A stretch of 64,000 nucleotides of DNA from Shimazuella alba (GCF_009831235.1 NZ_WUUL01000001.1:186001-250000); one strand, 5' to 3'; shown: positions 26,977 to 36,964, counted from the stretch's first letter. The notes: generated by a model not told the origin, from the sequence alone. Program-made: numbers and translations.

Positions 26977-28140
26977 TTATAAACTCATTTTTAGGATCTC
27001 ATAAACATCTTGCGGAGTCACAGGACGAAACCGTCCAACTTTACCAGCAGGGGCGGCTTTTTCTGCCATTTCTTTTAGCATTTCATCGTTGATTCCGTAG
27101 TCAGCTAAGCGACTGGGAGCACCGATGCTGTCCCAGTATGCACGTAATTTATCGATCCCTTCTGAGGCGATTTCACGATCTGATTTATTTGTTGGATCTA
27201 CGCCAAAAACACGAATAGCCAGCTGTTTCATTTTCGGAGTAGTCGCATTTAGGTTGTGACGAATCCAGTTAGGGAAGATGATAGCAAGTCCTCCGCCATG
27301 AGGAATATCATAGATGGCAGAGACTGCGTGTTCGATACTGTGTGTTCCCCAATCCCCGATCATACCCATGCTTAGTGTTCCGTTCAGTGCCATTGTTCCG
27401 CAGTACAAGATCGATTCTCTGGCTTCAAAGTCCTCTGGATTTTCAATTGCCTTGGGAGCAGCTTCCATAACAGTAGTTAAGATCGATTCTGCAAATCTTT
27501 CATTGAGTGGTACATTTGGAGAATTGCTGAAGTACTGCTCCAATACATGTGACATGATGTCAACTGTTCCATAAACCGTTTGATCTTTTGGAACGGAGAA
27601 TGTATGCACAGGGTCTAGAATAGAGAAACGAGGAAATACATAGGGGGAACCCCATCCGATTTTTTCTTGTGTCTCCCAATTGGTAATAACGGAGCCAGAA
27701 TTCATTTCAGATCCAGTCGCTGCCAATGTTAATACAGTCCCAAATGGTAAAGCATCTGTTGCCTGAGCTTTTTTGGAAATGATGTCCCATATGTTTCCTT
27801 CGAACTTTGCCCCAGCAGCAATGGCTTTTGTTCCATCGATGACACTGCCTCCACCGACAGCTAGTATAAAATGAACACCTTCTGATTTGCATATATCGAT
27901 GCCTTTTTGCACAGTGGATAGACGAGGATTCGGTTCTACTCCACTTAATTCAAATACGGTAGCTTGTATTTCATTTAATTGTTCCAATACTTTATCATAA
28001 AGGCCATTTCGTTTAATACTTCCACCACCATAAACGAGAAGTATATTTGTGCCAAAAGGTTTTATTTTGGCTCCTAGTGTTGATAATTGACCACGACCAA
28101 ATATCAATTGTGTAGGATTTTGATAGATAAAAGTATCCAA
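26977..28140 (-). CDS. Iron-containing alcohol dehydrogenase (YugJ/butanol dehydrogenase-like)
   Basis: 387 aa, NAD(P)H-dependent. Nucleotide site [13 protein letters not shown], and metal ligands in [11 protein letters not shown] (D and H) and [19 protein letters not shown] (two H). Members reduce butanal or other aldehydes; the physiological substrate is not fixed. It starts at TTG 28140, six bases after AGGTGA. Monocistronic, with the terminator at 26884-26938. Confidence 0.92.
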   Translation of the reverse strand: MDTFIYQNPTQLIFGRGQLSTLGAKIKPFGTNILLVYGGGSIKRNGLYDKVLEQLNEIQATVFELSGVEPNPRLSTVQKGIDICKSEGVHFILAVGGGSVIDGTKAIAAGAKFEGNIWDIISKKAQATDALPFGTVLTLAATGSEMNSGSVITNWETQEKIGWGSPYVFPRFSILDPVHTFSVPKDQTVYGTVDIMSHVLEQYFSNSPNVPLNERFAESILTTVMEAAPKAIENPEDFEARESILYCGTMALNGTLSMGMIGDWGTHSIEHAVSAIYDIPHGGGLAIIFPNWIRHNLNATTPKMKQLAIRVFGVDPTNKSDREIASEGIDKLRAYWDSIGAPSRLADYGINDEMLKEMAEKAAPAGKVGRFRPVTPQDVYEILKMSL

Positions 28141-28232
28141 GTACAGTCACCTCTTCCTTGTTTCTGTTATTATAATCCAACGGATAGGCGAACAAAAATA
28201 AATGACAAATCATAATTTATTCAAAAGAGTAT

Positions 28233-28284
28233 TTGACTAAACAAGTATGCCATTATACTATATTATTCAAACGAATGTTTGTAT
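28233..28284 (+). promoter_or_regulatory. cadC promoter region and CadC-type operator
   Basis: Inverted repeat ATTCAAAC-GAAT-GTTTGTAT at 28265-28284, one mismatch, like the CadC/ArsR-family operators. Upstream TTGACT (28233-28238) and TATACT (28254-28259) form a possible promoter, though the 15-base spacer is short. Confidence 0.6.
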
Positions 28285-28303
28285 AAAAGGGGAATGGTGT
28301 CTT

Positions 28304-28669
28304 TTGAATAATGATAGCTGTACGATTACTTGTATGGAGAGCGAAAAGGTAGATTTCATTCGTGAAAAAGTGAAAGCCGAAGATTTTCAAGGTACTTCTG
28401 ATCTATATAAAGCACTTGCTGACCCAAATCGATTGAAAATCGTTTATGCCCTTTTACTAGAAGAAGAGCTATGTGTGTGTGATATTGCAAATGTATTGGA
28501 TGTTTCGATTGCCACTGCATCGCACCATTTGCGTTTTTTAAGTAAAAAAGGACTTGCAAAACATCGTAAATCAGGGAAGTTGGTCTATTATTCTCTTCAT
28601 GATGATCATATGAAACAATTGGTAGAAATAACCTTTATCCATCGGAATGAGGGAAAATGCGATGAGTAG
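28304..28669 (+). CDS. cadC: ArsR/SmtB-family metal repressor, CadC type
   Basis: Represses the efflux gene until Cd, Pb or Zn binds. The thiolate site is visible: ELCVCDIA in the helix, plus two N-terminal cysteines in SCTITCMES, the CadC pattern. The recognition helix is SIATASHHLRFL, with KSGKLVYYSL as the wing. I start at TTG 28304 because it keeps the N-terminal cysteines (121 aa, as in known CadC); a start upstream at 28247 would lie before the operator. Overlaps cadA. Confidence 0.88.
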   Translation: MNNDSCTITCMESEKVDFIREKVKAEDFQGTSDLYKALADPNRLKIVYALLLEEELCVCDIANVLDVSIATASHHLRFLSKKGLAKHRKSGKLVYYSLHDDHMKQLVEITFIHRNEGKCDE

Positions 28670-30761
28670 AGAAAAGCCAGTTTCTGTATATCGGATCGAG
28701 GGGCTTAGTTGTACTTCTTGTGCAAAAAAATTTGAATATAATGTAAATCAAATTGCTACTGTATCCGATGCAAAAGTAAATTTTGGCGCTGCAAAACTAA
28801 CGGTAAATGGAACAGCATCTATTCAAGATTTGGAGAAAGCGGGATCATTTGATCATCTTCAACTGTTTTCCGAACATGAAACCATCAAAAAGAAATCATG
28901 GTATCAAAAAAGACAGTATCAACAACTTGTTATTTCAGCTGTTTTTTTAGTGGCTGGGTACTTCACTCAACTTTATTTTGGTGAGCATAATAAATTAGGG
29001 ATTTTCTTTTATTTATTAGCTACCTTAGTAGGTGGTATTTCCTTATTTCGAGAAGGGCTGAAAAATTTATTCTCGCTTCGATTTGATATGTTGACTTTGA
29101 TGACGATCGCTGTAATAGGTGCTTTTGCTATTGGGGAATGGAGTGAAGGAGCTACAGTAGTTATTTTGTTTGCTATAAGCGAAGTACTGGAACGTTTATC
29201 TTTAGAAAAAGCACGTAAATCTATTCGTTCCCTCATTGATTTGTCACCAAAAGAAGCATTAGTCAGACGAGGTGGAGAGGAAATTTTCATCCCAGTAAAT
29301 GACGTAAAGATAGGAGATATTTGTGTCATAAAAGCAGGTCAACGAATTGCAATGGATGGAATAGTCGTTAACGGGGTATCTACTGTCAATCAAGCTGCCA
29401 TTACTGGCGAATCCATACCCGTTGTAAAACAAATAGGTAATGAAGTATTTGCTGGAACAATCAATGAGGAAGGTTACTTAGAAATAGAAATAAGCAAAAA
29501 ATTAGCTGATACCACACTTTCTAAAATCATACAATTAGTTGAAGATGCACAAGCAAATAGAGCTCCATCACAAACCTTTATCGATCAATTTGCTAAGTAT
29601 TACACCCCTGCCATCTTATTACTAGGAATACTGCTAGCCATCGTCCCGCCATTTTTCCAAGGCGATTGGCTCACTTGGATTTATCGTGGATTGACAGTAC
29701 TCGTTGTTGGTTGCCCTTGTGCCTTGGTTATTTCTACTCCAGTGGCCATCGTGACAGCGATTGGAAATTCAGCGAAAAATGGTGTTTTGATAAAAGGTGG
29801 AGTCTATTTAGAAGAGCTGAGTAGAATTCAAACGGTAGCATTTGATAAAACAGGGACTTTAACAGAAGGAAAGCCAGAAGTGACGGATTTTATCTCTTTT
29901 GATAAAGAGGTGGAAAAATCTATCTTAACTATAGCTGTTTCGCTGGAAGGGGGATCTACACACCCATTAGCTTCCGCAATTATACGGTATGCTAAAAAGC
30001 AAGAGATATCACCAGTGGAAAGTCCCTATCAATTCCGATCCATTACAGGTAAGGGAGTAGCTGGAATCGTAAATGGTCAAGAATTTTTCTTTGGTAGTCC
30101 GGCATTATGGGGAGAAAAAATACCATCAAATCTCTTATCTGTGATCACACCTCATCAAAAATCTGGTAAGACTGTTATGCTACTTGGAACGGAAAACGAA
30201 GTATTAGGTGGTTTTGCAGTTGCAGACCAAACGAGAGAGGCTAGTGTTGGCGTAATTCAAGAATTAAAAGAGATCGGAATAAAAAATATTGTTATGCTCA
30301 CAGGGGACAATGTACACACTGCAAACGGTGTGGGAGATCATTTGGGAGTTACAGAAACAAAGGCAGAATTGTTGCCACAAGATAAACAAAAATACCTCCA
30401 GGAACTAAGAAATATGGGTGAATCCGTTGCGATGATTGGAGATGGAGTAAATGATGCTCCTGCATTAGCGGTTTCGAATATCGGGGTAGCCATGGGTGGT
30501 GCTAGTTCTGATACTGCTCTAGAGACTGCTGACATGGTTTTAATGGGAGATGATCTTCGGAAAATACCTTTTTCTATACGACTGGGTCGATTTACTAGAA
30601 GGATTATTGGGCAGAATATTATAGTGGCATTAGGCCTTAAACTTGTTGTGCTGATACTTATTATTCCTGGTTTGTTGACACTTTGGTTAGCAGTATTTGC
30701 GGATATGGGCGCTACTATTCTGGTTACTTTAAATGCACTTCGTTTATTAAGATGTAAATAA
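28662..30761 (+). CDS. cadA: CadA-type heavy-metal P1B-ATPase (Cd2+/Zn2+/Pb2+)
   Basis: Exports soft divalent metals using ATP. N-terminal HMA domain with GLSCTSCAKKFE, six or so membrane segments, TGES in the actuator, the CPC metal site in VGCPCALVISTP, the phosphorylation motif DKTGTLTEG, the HP locus GSTHPLASAI and the hinge GDGVNDAPALA. 699 aa. ATG 28662 overlaps the cadC stop, so translation is coupled; both are under the CadC operator. Confidence 0.95.
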   Translation: MSREKPVSVYRIEGLSCTSCAKKFEYNVNQIATVSDAKVNFGAAKLTVNGTASIQDLEKAGSFDHLQLFSEHETIKKKSWYQKRQYQQLVISAVFLVAGYFTQLYFGEHNKLGIFFYLLATLVGGISLFREGLKNLFSLRFDMLTLMTIAVIGAFAIGEWSEGATVVILFAISEVLERLSLEKARKSIRSLIDLSPKEALVRRGGEEIFIPVNDVKIGDICVIKAGQRIAMDGIVVNGVSTVNQAAITGESIPVVKQIGNEVFAGTINEEGYLEIEISKKLADTTLSKIIQLVEDAQANRAPSQTFIDQFAKYYTPAILLLGILLAIVPPFFQGDWLTWIYRGLTVLVVGCPCALVISTPVAIVTAIGNSAKNGVLIKGGVYLEELSRIQTVAFDKTGTLTEGKPEVTDFISFDKEVEKSILTIAVSLEGGSTHPLASAIIRYAKKQEISPVESPYQFRSITGKGVAGIVNGQEFFFGSPALWGEKIPSNLLSVITPHQKSGKTVMLLGTENEVLGGFAVADQTREASVGVIQELKEIGIKNIVMLTGDNVHTANGVGDHLGVTETKAELLPQDKQKYLQELRNMGESVAMIGDGVNDAPALAVSNIGVAMGGASSDTALETADMVLMGDDLRKIPFSIRLGRFTRRIIGQNIIVALGLKLVVLILIIPGLLTLWLAVFADMGATILVTLNALRLLRCK

Positions 30762-30800
30762 GAGTTAGATAGTTGTTTGGAGAAGAAAGAGGCAAATAAT

Positions 30801-31706
30801 ATGAGATTACAATGGGATTCGGGTATATTTGCAATCTGGGTAAGTCTCATCAGTAATATATTCTTAACAGTTATTAAGTTTGTAGTCGGAGTAATAACTA
30901 AGAGCCAAGTACTGATAGCGGATGCTCTCCATAATGCAGGGGATGTGATAGCTACCATTGCTACTTTAACATCCTCCATAGTATCTAAAAAGCCAGCAGA
31001 TGAAGATCATCCATATGGTCATGGAAAAGCAGAGGTAATTGCATCGTTGGTTGTCGCGATTATCTTGGCTATTGCAGCAATTTACATGGTATATCACTCC
31101 ATTGTTGCCTTGTTTGAACCTGCAGTTAAAGCAAGTTGGATCGCTTTTGTGGCAGCGTTCATCTCCTTAGTATGGAAACAAAGTCTGTATGTTTACTGTA
31201 TCCGATTAGGGGAACAGATCAAGAGTAAAGGGTTGATTGCCACTGCTAAAGATCATCTTGCTGATGTTTACGCGTCGATAGCTGCTGTGATCGGGATTGG
31301 CGCTTCTTTACTTGGAGATGCATTTTCCGTCTCTATTTTCAAATTTGGTGACCCTATTGCTGGAATAATCGTTTCTTATTTTGTTTTGAAGCTGGGTTAC
31401 GAGATGGGGAAGGAATCAATCGGTATCTTAATGGAGCAAAATGTACCTTTACCAGAATTAAATGAACTTCATCAAATAGTGGAGAACATCCCAGAAGTAA
31501 AACGGATTGATCGGATACGGGCACGTGAACATGGGCATTACATTATTGTTGATATTCGAGTTAGTGTCCCGAATCAATTGACTGTGAAAGAAGGACACGA
31601 TGTTAGTAGACGAATTAAAGAATCTATCATGGTGAAATATCCAGAGGTAGAAGAAGTGTTGATACATTTAAACCCTTGGTTTCAAGAGGAAGAAAAAAAT
31701 AATTAG
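30801..31706 (+). CDS. Cation diffusion facilitator transporter
   Basis: CDF-family metal/H+ antiporter. HNAGD in the second membrane helix, HPYGHGKAE in the cytoplasmic loop and DHLADVYAS in helix V give the metal-site residues; the C-terminal domain follows from about residue 205. 301 aa. ATG 30801 after AAGAGGC, 39 bases past cadA, so it probably belongs to the same operon and adds zinc or cadmium export. Confidence 0.9.
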   Translation: MRLQWDSGIFAIWVSLISNIFLTVIKFVVGVITKSQVLIADALHNAGDVIATIATLTSSIVSKKPADEDHPYGHGKAEVIASLVVAIILAIAAIYMVYHSIVALFEPAVKASWIAFVAAFISLVWKQSLYVYCIRLGEQIKSKGLIATAKDHLADVYASIAAVIGIGASLLGDAFSVSIFKFGDPIAGIIVSYFVLKLGYEMGKESIGILMEQNVPLPELNELHQIVENIPEVKRIDRIRAREHGHYIIVDIRVSVPNQLTVKEGHDVSRRIKESIMVKYPEVEEVLIHLNPWFQEEEKNN

Positions 31707-31724
31707 CATAAAATAGAACTTCCC

Positions 31725-32165
31725 TAGGTGAACTGCACCCCAATTTGTTAGATACAGCTAACAATTGGGGTGCAGTTTTCTATGACATGAAAATTACGAA
31801 ATCGGGGATATCTCTTGAACCATAAGACGGTTCATCGACTTATAGGTGAAATAGGTTTAACATGCCTAATTGGGTTGAAAAAAATCGAGGAAGGATTGGG
31901 AAAATCACATCACATCATACCTATTAGCTCGAAATTTTCAAGCAACGAAACCCATGAAAAATGGGTGACGAATATCACCGAATTTCATTTATATGGCAAA
32001 AAGATACCATTCTTGACCTTTTTAACGGAGAGATTGTTGCTTATCAACTGTCCAGTTTATCCGCTTATTGCCATGATTCTGGATAAAGCCTTCAAGTAGT
32101 GAAACGATGACAAATTCCCGCTCCTTAACTCTGATCAGGAATGGCATCAAAAATCGAAGTTGTGA
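31725..32165 (+). pseudogene. IS3-family remnant (terminal repeats plus OrfB fragment)
   Basis: TGAACTGCACCCCAATTTG at 31729 onward is an IS3-type left terminus; it is followed after six bases by its complement CTAACAATTGGGGTGCAGTT, making a long hairpin that may also end the cadA-CDF transcript. Next comes OrfB text: SLNHKTVHRLIGEIGLTCL, THEKWVTNITEFHLYGKKI (first D), and later LLNSDQEWH (second D). OrfA and most of OrfB are gone and frames are broken. Confidence 0.75.
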
Positions 32166-32228
32166 TCGATTAAATACAAGCTCACAAATAGATGATCCTA
32201 TAAATTTATAATATTATCTAATTTTTTA

Positions 32229-32292
32229 TTGACATATTTGCGTCTTATCATTTAAATAAATACTAAGTTCCATTTTAGAGAAAGCGTTTTCA
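32229..32292 (+). promoter_or_regulatory. Promoter and cre-like site of the arginine-hydrolase operon
   Basis: TTGACA (32229-32234) and TAAATA (32253-32258, spacer 18). AGAAAGCGTTTTCA at 32279-32292 matches the CcpA catabolite element consensus TGNAAGCGNTTTCA at all but its first position and lies downstream of the start site, a position where CcpA blocks transcription. Confidence 0.6.
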
Positions 32293-32339
32293 TCATGTGG
32301 AAAAACAGTTATACCCAACTACTTCGAGGGGGAATTCCT

Positions 32340-33101
32340 TTGTTTAGTCGAGCGATTGTAAAAAAAATAAGTAAGAGCTATGTAAACGGCCTAACTACAT
32401 CAAATCTAGGAAAACCGGATTATGATAAAGCAGTGGCACAACATGAGCAATATGTAGAAGCACTAAAAAAATGTGGACTTGAAGTGATTGTACTAGAAGC
32501 GGATGAGAGTTTTCCTGATTCTACTTTTGTAGAGGATACTGCTGTTTTGACATCTAATAGCGCAATCATTACGAATCCCGGAGCAGAAAGTCGTAACGGA
32601 GAAATTAAAGAAATAAGAGAAGTTGTTAAAAAATATTACGACAAATTAGAAGAAATCCAATCTCCTGGATTTTTAGATGGTGGGGATGTATTGCAGATCG
32701 ATGACCACTTTTATGTAGGTTTATCTGCTAGAACCAATCGAGAGGGAGCAGAGCAGTTTGCAAAAATCCAAAAGAAATATGGATATGAAACTACTATCGT
32801 TCCATTGGAGAAATTTTTCCATCTCAAAACGGGAGTTGCTTATCTAGGTAATAAAGACTTAGTTGTAGCTGGCGAATTCGTGGACCATCTTGTTTTTAAT
32901 GACTACAACAAGATTGTAGTGGAACCTGTAGAAGAATACGCAGCTAACTGTATTCGAATCAATGATTATGTTGTTATTCCTAAAGGCTTTGGCGATACAA
33001 AACAAAAAATAGAGGCTGCTGGTTATACCGTTATAGAACTAGATATGTCCGAGATTCAAAAACAAGATGGTGGGTTGAGCTGTTTATCCTTGCGTTTTTA
33101 A
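32340..33101 (+). CDS. Dimethylarginine dimethylaminohydrolase-like guanidino-hydrolase
   Basis: Pentein-fold enzyme, 253 aa. The acid cluster DSTFVEDTAV, the GFLDGGDVL strand, the catalytic histidine in HLKTGVAYL and the nucleophilic cysteine in GGLSCLSLRF near the C terminus match DDAH. DDAH hydrolyses N-methylarginines to citrulline and methylamines; the exact guanidino substrate is inferred. I choose TTG 32340, seven bases after GAGGGGG; an ATG at 32295 would leave a poor N terminus. First gene of a three-gene operon. Confidence 0.82.
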   Translation: MFSRAIVKKISKSYVNGLTTSNLGKPDYDKAVAQHEQYVEALKKCGLEVIVLEADESFPDSTFVEDTAVLTSNSAIITNPGAESRNGEIKEIREVVKKYYDKLEEIQSPGFLDGGDVLQIDDHFYVGLSARTNREGAEQFAKIQKKYGYETTIVPLEKFFHLKTGVAYLGNKDLVVAGEFVDHLVFNDYNKIVVEPVEEYAANCIRINDYVVIPKGFGDTKQKIEAAGYTVIELDMSEIQKQDGGLSCLSLRF

Positions 33102-33125
33102 TCAATAGCAAAGAGGGAGAAAGCT

Positions 33126-34001
33126 ATGCGATACGGATGCCAAAACATGGTTGGAAAGATAGAGCGAGTCATGATAAAGCATCCTAAAGATGCATTTATC
33201 AGCCAAAGACATCTCGATGAAAACTGGAAAAAGTTTAATTATATTCATTGTCCCAATTATGAAGAAGCAGTACGAGAATATGAATTGTTTTTATCTATTC
33301 TTTCTCAATATGTTTCGGAAATTGATTTTCTTCCTGCTTCTGATGCAGTGGGATTAGATTCGATCTATGCTCATGATCCGGTGAAAATAACAAAAAAAGG
33401 AGCGATATTGCTTAAATCGGGTAAAAAACTTCGACAACCAGAAGCGGAAGTAGTAAAAAACTATTTTCATGAGATGGGTATTCCGATTTTGGGAGAGATT
33501 GATGGGGATGGAAGAGTTGATGGCGGAGATGTAATTTGGTTGGATGAGCGTACTTTAGTCGTAGGAAGAGGATATAGAACAAATGACGAGGGGATACGGC
33601 AACTTCGAGAGCTCACACATGATATAGTGGACAATTTTATAGTGGTTCATCTTCCACATGGCAATGGACCGGAAGAATGCCTTCACTTGATGTCATTTAT
33701 CAGTTTTATCGATTATGATCTAGCAGTCATATACTCTGAATTAATGCCTGTTGTTTTTCGAGAATTGCTGATTACTCGGGGTGTAAAGCTGATAGAAGTA
33801 AGCAAAGAAGAGTATGAACATCTCGGATGCAACATTCTAGCACTAGCCCCACGAACATGTATGCTCATTGCTGGGAACCCTCAAATCAAGCAGTTGTTGG
33901 AAGCCGAAGAAGTAGAGGTTCTTGAGTACAAAGGAGAAGAGATCTCTTATCTGGGTACAGGTGGTCCTACCTGTCTCACTTCACCTATTTTAAGGCAATA
34001 G
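33126..34001 (+). CDS. Amidinotransferase / arginine-deiminase-family protein
   Basis: 291 aa pentein, a distant relative of the preceding gene. Acid in SIYAHDPVKI, GRVDGGDVIWL, a histidine in EECLHLMSFISFID and the nucleophile in TGGPTCLTSPIL. Spacing is that of amidinotransferases and DDAH-like enzymes. It may act on a different methylated arginine or as a partner subunit. RBS GAGGGAG. It starts 24 bases after the previous gene. Confidence 0.78.
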   Translation: MRYGCQNMVGKIERVMIKHPKDAFISQRHLDENWKKFNYIHCPNYEEAVREYELFLSILSQYVSEIDFLPASDAVGLDSIYAHDPVKITKKGAILLKSGKKLRQPEAEVVKNYFHEMGIPILGEIDGDGRVDGGDVIWLDERTLVVGRGYRTNDEGIRQLRELTHDIVDNFIVVHLPHGNGPEECLHLMSFISFIDYDLAVIYSELMPVVFRELLITRGVKLIEVSKEEYEHLGCNILALAPRTCMLIAGNPQIKQLLEAEEVEVLEYKGEEISYLGTGGPTCLTSPILRQ

Positions 34002-34042
34002 CTGATTTCCAAATAAAACCCAATCGGGAGGGGAGCAGTTCC

Positions 34043-35425
34043 GTGAGACAGGAAAAACAAATTCAACTAGAACGTTCAATGAAGAGTCGTCATCTTTATA
34101 TGTTGTCTCTTGGTGGTGTAATTGGTACGGGGCTCTTTTTAAATACAGGTTTGATTATTAATCAATCTGGTTATGGTGGTGCTTTGTTAGCCTTTTTGTT
34201 TGGTGGTCTTCTCTTGTATTTGGTCATGACATGTTTAGGAGAATTATCGGTTAGAATGCCTGAAACGGGAGCTTTTCAAGTATATGCAACCAAATATATC
34301 GGACCTGCTTCTGGTTTTACAGTTGGTTGGGTTTATTGGTTGGGCTCAGCTACAACGGCCGGAGTAGAATTTACTGCTGCGGGAATCTTGATGAAGCGAT
34401 GGTTTCCAAATGTAGATATCTGGGTTTGGTGTGCATTATTTATTGTTTTATTATTCACTTTAAATGCCTTATCTACCAAAGGATTTGCAGAGTCTGAATA
34501 CTGGTTTGCTGGTATCAAAGTAGTTGCTGTAATTTTGTTTATCCTTATTGGATGTGCTGCAATTTTTGGATTAGTGGATATGCATGATAGACCAGCTCCG
34601 TTTTTCTCTCACTTTACAGGTGGAAACTTGTTCCCTGCTGGTATTGCCATTGTTTTTGTCACAATGATGAATGTAGTCTTTTCTTATCAAGGATCTGAAT
34701 TAATAGGAATAGCAGCTGGTGAAAGTGAAAATCCAGAAAAACATATTCCTAGAGCAATTAAAAATGTATTAGTACGAATCTTTGTTTTTTATATTGCTTC
34801 TGTAGTGATTCTTTCGGCTATTTTCCCAGCGAAAGAACTAGGGGTATTAGAAAGTCCTTTTGTTTCTTTGCTTGACTTGGTAGGCATCCCCTATGCTGCG
34901 GATATTATGAATTTTGTTATTCTTACAGCTCTTCTATCGGTAGGGAACTCTTGCCTATATGCTTCCACTCGTCTACTGTGGTCTTTGTCTCATTCAGGTA
35001 TGGCTCCAAAAGTTTTTGGTAAACTGTCTTCAAGGGGAGTACCAATGGCAGCTTTACTTCTAACGATGGCTTTTTCTCTCCTATCCCTACTCACAAGTGT
35101 CTACGCCGCAGATACAGTATATATCGGCTTGTCAGCTATTTCTGGAATCGCAGTTACAATCGCTTGGATGAGTATTGCCTTATCTCAATACAATTTTCGG
35201 AAGCAATTTCTTCGAGATGGTGGAAAAGTAGGGGATTTGAAGTTTGCCACTCCATTTTATCCTGTACTGCCTATCCTCTGTTTGATAATGTGTACCGTCT
35301 TTCTCATTTTTCCGGTTTTTGATCCTGTGCAAAGAACTAGTTTATTCTATGGGTTAGGCTTTGTTGCATTATGTTATATTTATTATTATTTCCGCTATGG
35401 TAGGAAAAAGCATATATCTAAATAA
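34043..35425 (+). CDS. APC-family amino-acid permease (RocE/arginine permease-like)
   Basis: Twelve-helix amino-acid:polyamine transporter, 460 aa. The N-terminal LYMLSLGGVIGTGLFLNTG motif and AGESENPEKHIPRAI loop are typical of the RocE/LysP/GabP group. With two guanidino-group hydrolases upstream, arginine or a methylarginine is the likely cargo. GTG start after GGGAGGGG. A CTAGGGATT terminator follows. Confidence 0.88.
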   Translation: MRQEKQIQLERSMKSRHLYMLSLGGVIGTGLFLNTGLIINQSGYGGALLAFLFGGLLLYLVMTCLGELSVRMPETGAFQVYATKYIGPASGFTVGWVYWLGSATTAGVEFTAAGILMKRWFPNVDIWVWCALFIVLLFTLNALSTKGFAESEYWFAGIKVVAVILFILIGCAAIFGLVDMHDRPAPFFSHFTGGNLFPAGIAIVFVTMMNVVFSYQGSELIGIAAGESENPEKHIPRAIKNVLVRIFVFYIASVVILSAIFPAKELGVLESPFVSLLDLVGIPYAADIMNFVILTALLSVGNSCLYASTRLLWSLSHSGMAPKVFGKLSSRGVPMAALLLTMAFSLLSLLTSVYAADTVYIGLSAISGIAVTIAWMSIALSQYNFRKQFLRDGGKVGDLKFATPFYPVLPILCLIMCTVFLIFPVFDPVQRTSLFYGLGFVALCYIYYYFRYGRKKHISK

Positions 35426-35432
35426 TTGGACT

Positions 35433-35466
35433 AATCCCTAGTTTTTAGTGAGCTAGGGATTTCATT
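35433..35466 (+). terminator. Terminator of the arginine-hydrolase operon
   Basis: AATCCCTAG pairs with CTAGGGATT, then TCATTTG. Confidence 0.75.
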
Positions 35467-35580
35467 TGCTTAATTGTTTATTTTTCCATTATGTTACAAG
35501 TTCTATCAAGGTATGCTGATACGATCTCATCTCAACCCTGAGCAGAGTGAAGGATAGGGCATTCATCATCGTATAATCAA

Positions 35581-35712
35581 ATGGAGAATTTCTTTGAATT
35601 ATTAAAAATGCGAATTGCTGTACTTAACAGAATTTTAGAGTATAGATTACTTCCAGCAAGAATAAGAGGGCTATATTCACTATTACAATCACAACGAATG
35701 AAAACAAAATGA
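35581..35712 (+). other. Possible 43-residue ORF
   Basis: MENFFELLKMRIAVLNRILE followed by YRLLPARIRGLYSLLQSQRM, a basic amphipathic helix. There is no Shine-Dalgarno; a TATAAT lies six bases before the ATG, so only a leaderless message could use it. Probably chance or a decayed gene stub. Confidence 0.2.
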
Positions 35713-35752
35713 AAAGGCATGAGTCCGGTTTAATACCGAACTCATGCCTTTT
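35712..35752. terminator. Bidirectional terminator
   Basis: AAAAGGCATGAGT pairs with ACTCATGCCTTTT, with T-rich sequence on both sides. It ends the leftward capA-like gene. Confidence 0.85.
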
Positions 35753-35797
35753 CATTTTATGTCTAACTTTTTGAGTTCAGACCAAGGGCAGTTCTTT

Positions 35798-36964
35798 TTA
35801 TTTATTAACCATGACAGGGAAACTATCTGCTTTTGTGATGATGGAATGAACATCATTATACGATTTTTCCCATTTCTTTTTCGTAATTCTAGGGTTTGCA
35901 GCTGGATTGCTAGGAGTTTTGGTTGGTAGTGGAACGACAAGGTACTCCGTCTTGCCTCCTTTTTTATATTTATCCACAAGAGTGGGTAAGAAAGAGGTTT
36001 TGGTCAATTTTACTTTATTTGTTTTTGGATCTTTCATAATATCAAAATACATGATGACTCCCAAATCCGTATATGGATCAGATTGATTGGATATAAAATT
36101 ACCCATAGAGTAGACCACTAGTTTCTCTTGACCGTTTACAACCATTTTTTCTACTTGTTGTTGTACATGGGGATGGCTTCCTAAAATCACATCAGCCCCA
36201 GCTTGCAGTACTTTTAGAGCAGTTTTCTTCTGGAATTCATTTGGAGTGCGTTGATATTCGGTACCCCAATGAAGGGAAACAAAGACAAATTCTGCACCTT
36301 GCTGTTTGAGTGCTTTAATATCTGCTGCGATTTTGACAGGATCAATTAAATTGACCAAATAAGATTTTCCTTTGGCTACTGGTAAACCATTGGTATGTTC
36401 GGTATAGGCTAGAAAACCTAATTTAATACCATTTTTGTCTACTACAATCCCCTTACGTTCATTTGGAGAAGGAGCGGTTCCTGTAACATGGAAACCTTTC
36501 TTTTTAGCAGTGTTGAAGGTACGTATTACCCCTTTTTCTCCAGTATCATTGGAGTGGTTATTAGCAGTCGTTAATACATCCACTCCACTATCTTTTAACG
36601 CATCCAAAATTTGGTCTGGTGCATTGAATTGTGGGTAACCTTGATATGGTTTGCTTGGCCCAGCTAATGTGACTTCCAAATTTGCAACGCTTAAATCAGT
36701 AGAGGATAAATATGGACCTACAGATTTAAAAAATTTGCGATAATCATAAGTGTTTCCGGTTTTACCTGATTTGATTTGAGGTTCGTGCATCATCACATCA
36801 CCGATAGCAGATACCGTTACCTTTGGTGGCGGAGGTGGTGTGCTTTGTTTTTGTTTTTGTTTATTTTCGTCTGCATTATCGACTCGAACAAGCTGACAAG
36901 CAGTTAGAAAAAGAAATAAGACCAATGTTGCAGTAATTTTCCATGATTTTCTCAGTTGAATCAC
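35798..36964 (-). CDS. CapA/PgsA-family lipoprotein (metallophosphatase fold)
   Basis: Homologue of the poly-gamma-glutamate synthesis/anchoring protein CapA (PgsA). Lipoprotein signal RKSWKITATLVLFLFLTAC, proline-rich spacer, then VSAIGDVMMHEPQ, VANLEVTLAG, TTANNHSNDTG, SLHWGTEYQ, GSHPHVQQ and YSMGNFISNQ, the calcineurin-like metal ligands of the family. Without capB or capC nearby it may serve another wall function. The start is uncertain: the GTG at 36964 gives a good signal peptide, but the nearest AGGAG is far; the frame is open to 37006. 388 aa. Confidence 0.85.
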   Translation of the reverse strand: MIQLRKSWKITATLVLFLFLTACQLVRVDNADENKQKQKQSTPPPPPKVTVSAIGDVMMHEPQIKSGKTGNTYDYRKFFKSVGPYLSSTDLSVANLEVTLAGPSKPYQGYPQFNAPDQILDALKDSGVDVLTTANNHSNDTGEKGVIRTFNTAKKKGFHVTGTAPSPNERKGIVVDKNGIKLGFLAYTEHTNGLPVAKGKSYLVNLIDPVKIAADIKALKQQGAEFVFVSLHWGTEYQRTPNEFQKKTALKVLQAGADVILGSHPHVQQQVEKMVVNGQEKLVVYSMGNFISNQSDPYTDLGVIMYFDIMKDPKTNKVKLTKTSFLPTLVDKYKKGGKTEYLVVPLPTKTPSNPAANPRITKKKWEKSYNDVHSIITKADSFPVMVNK

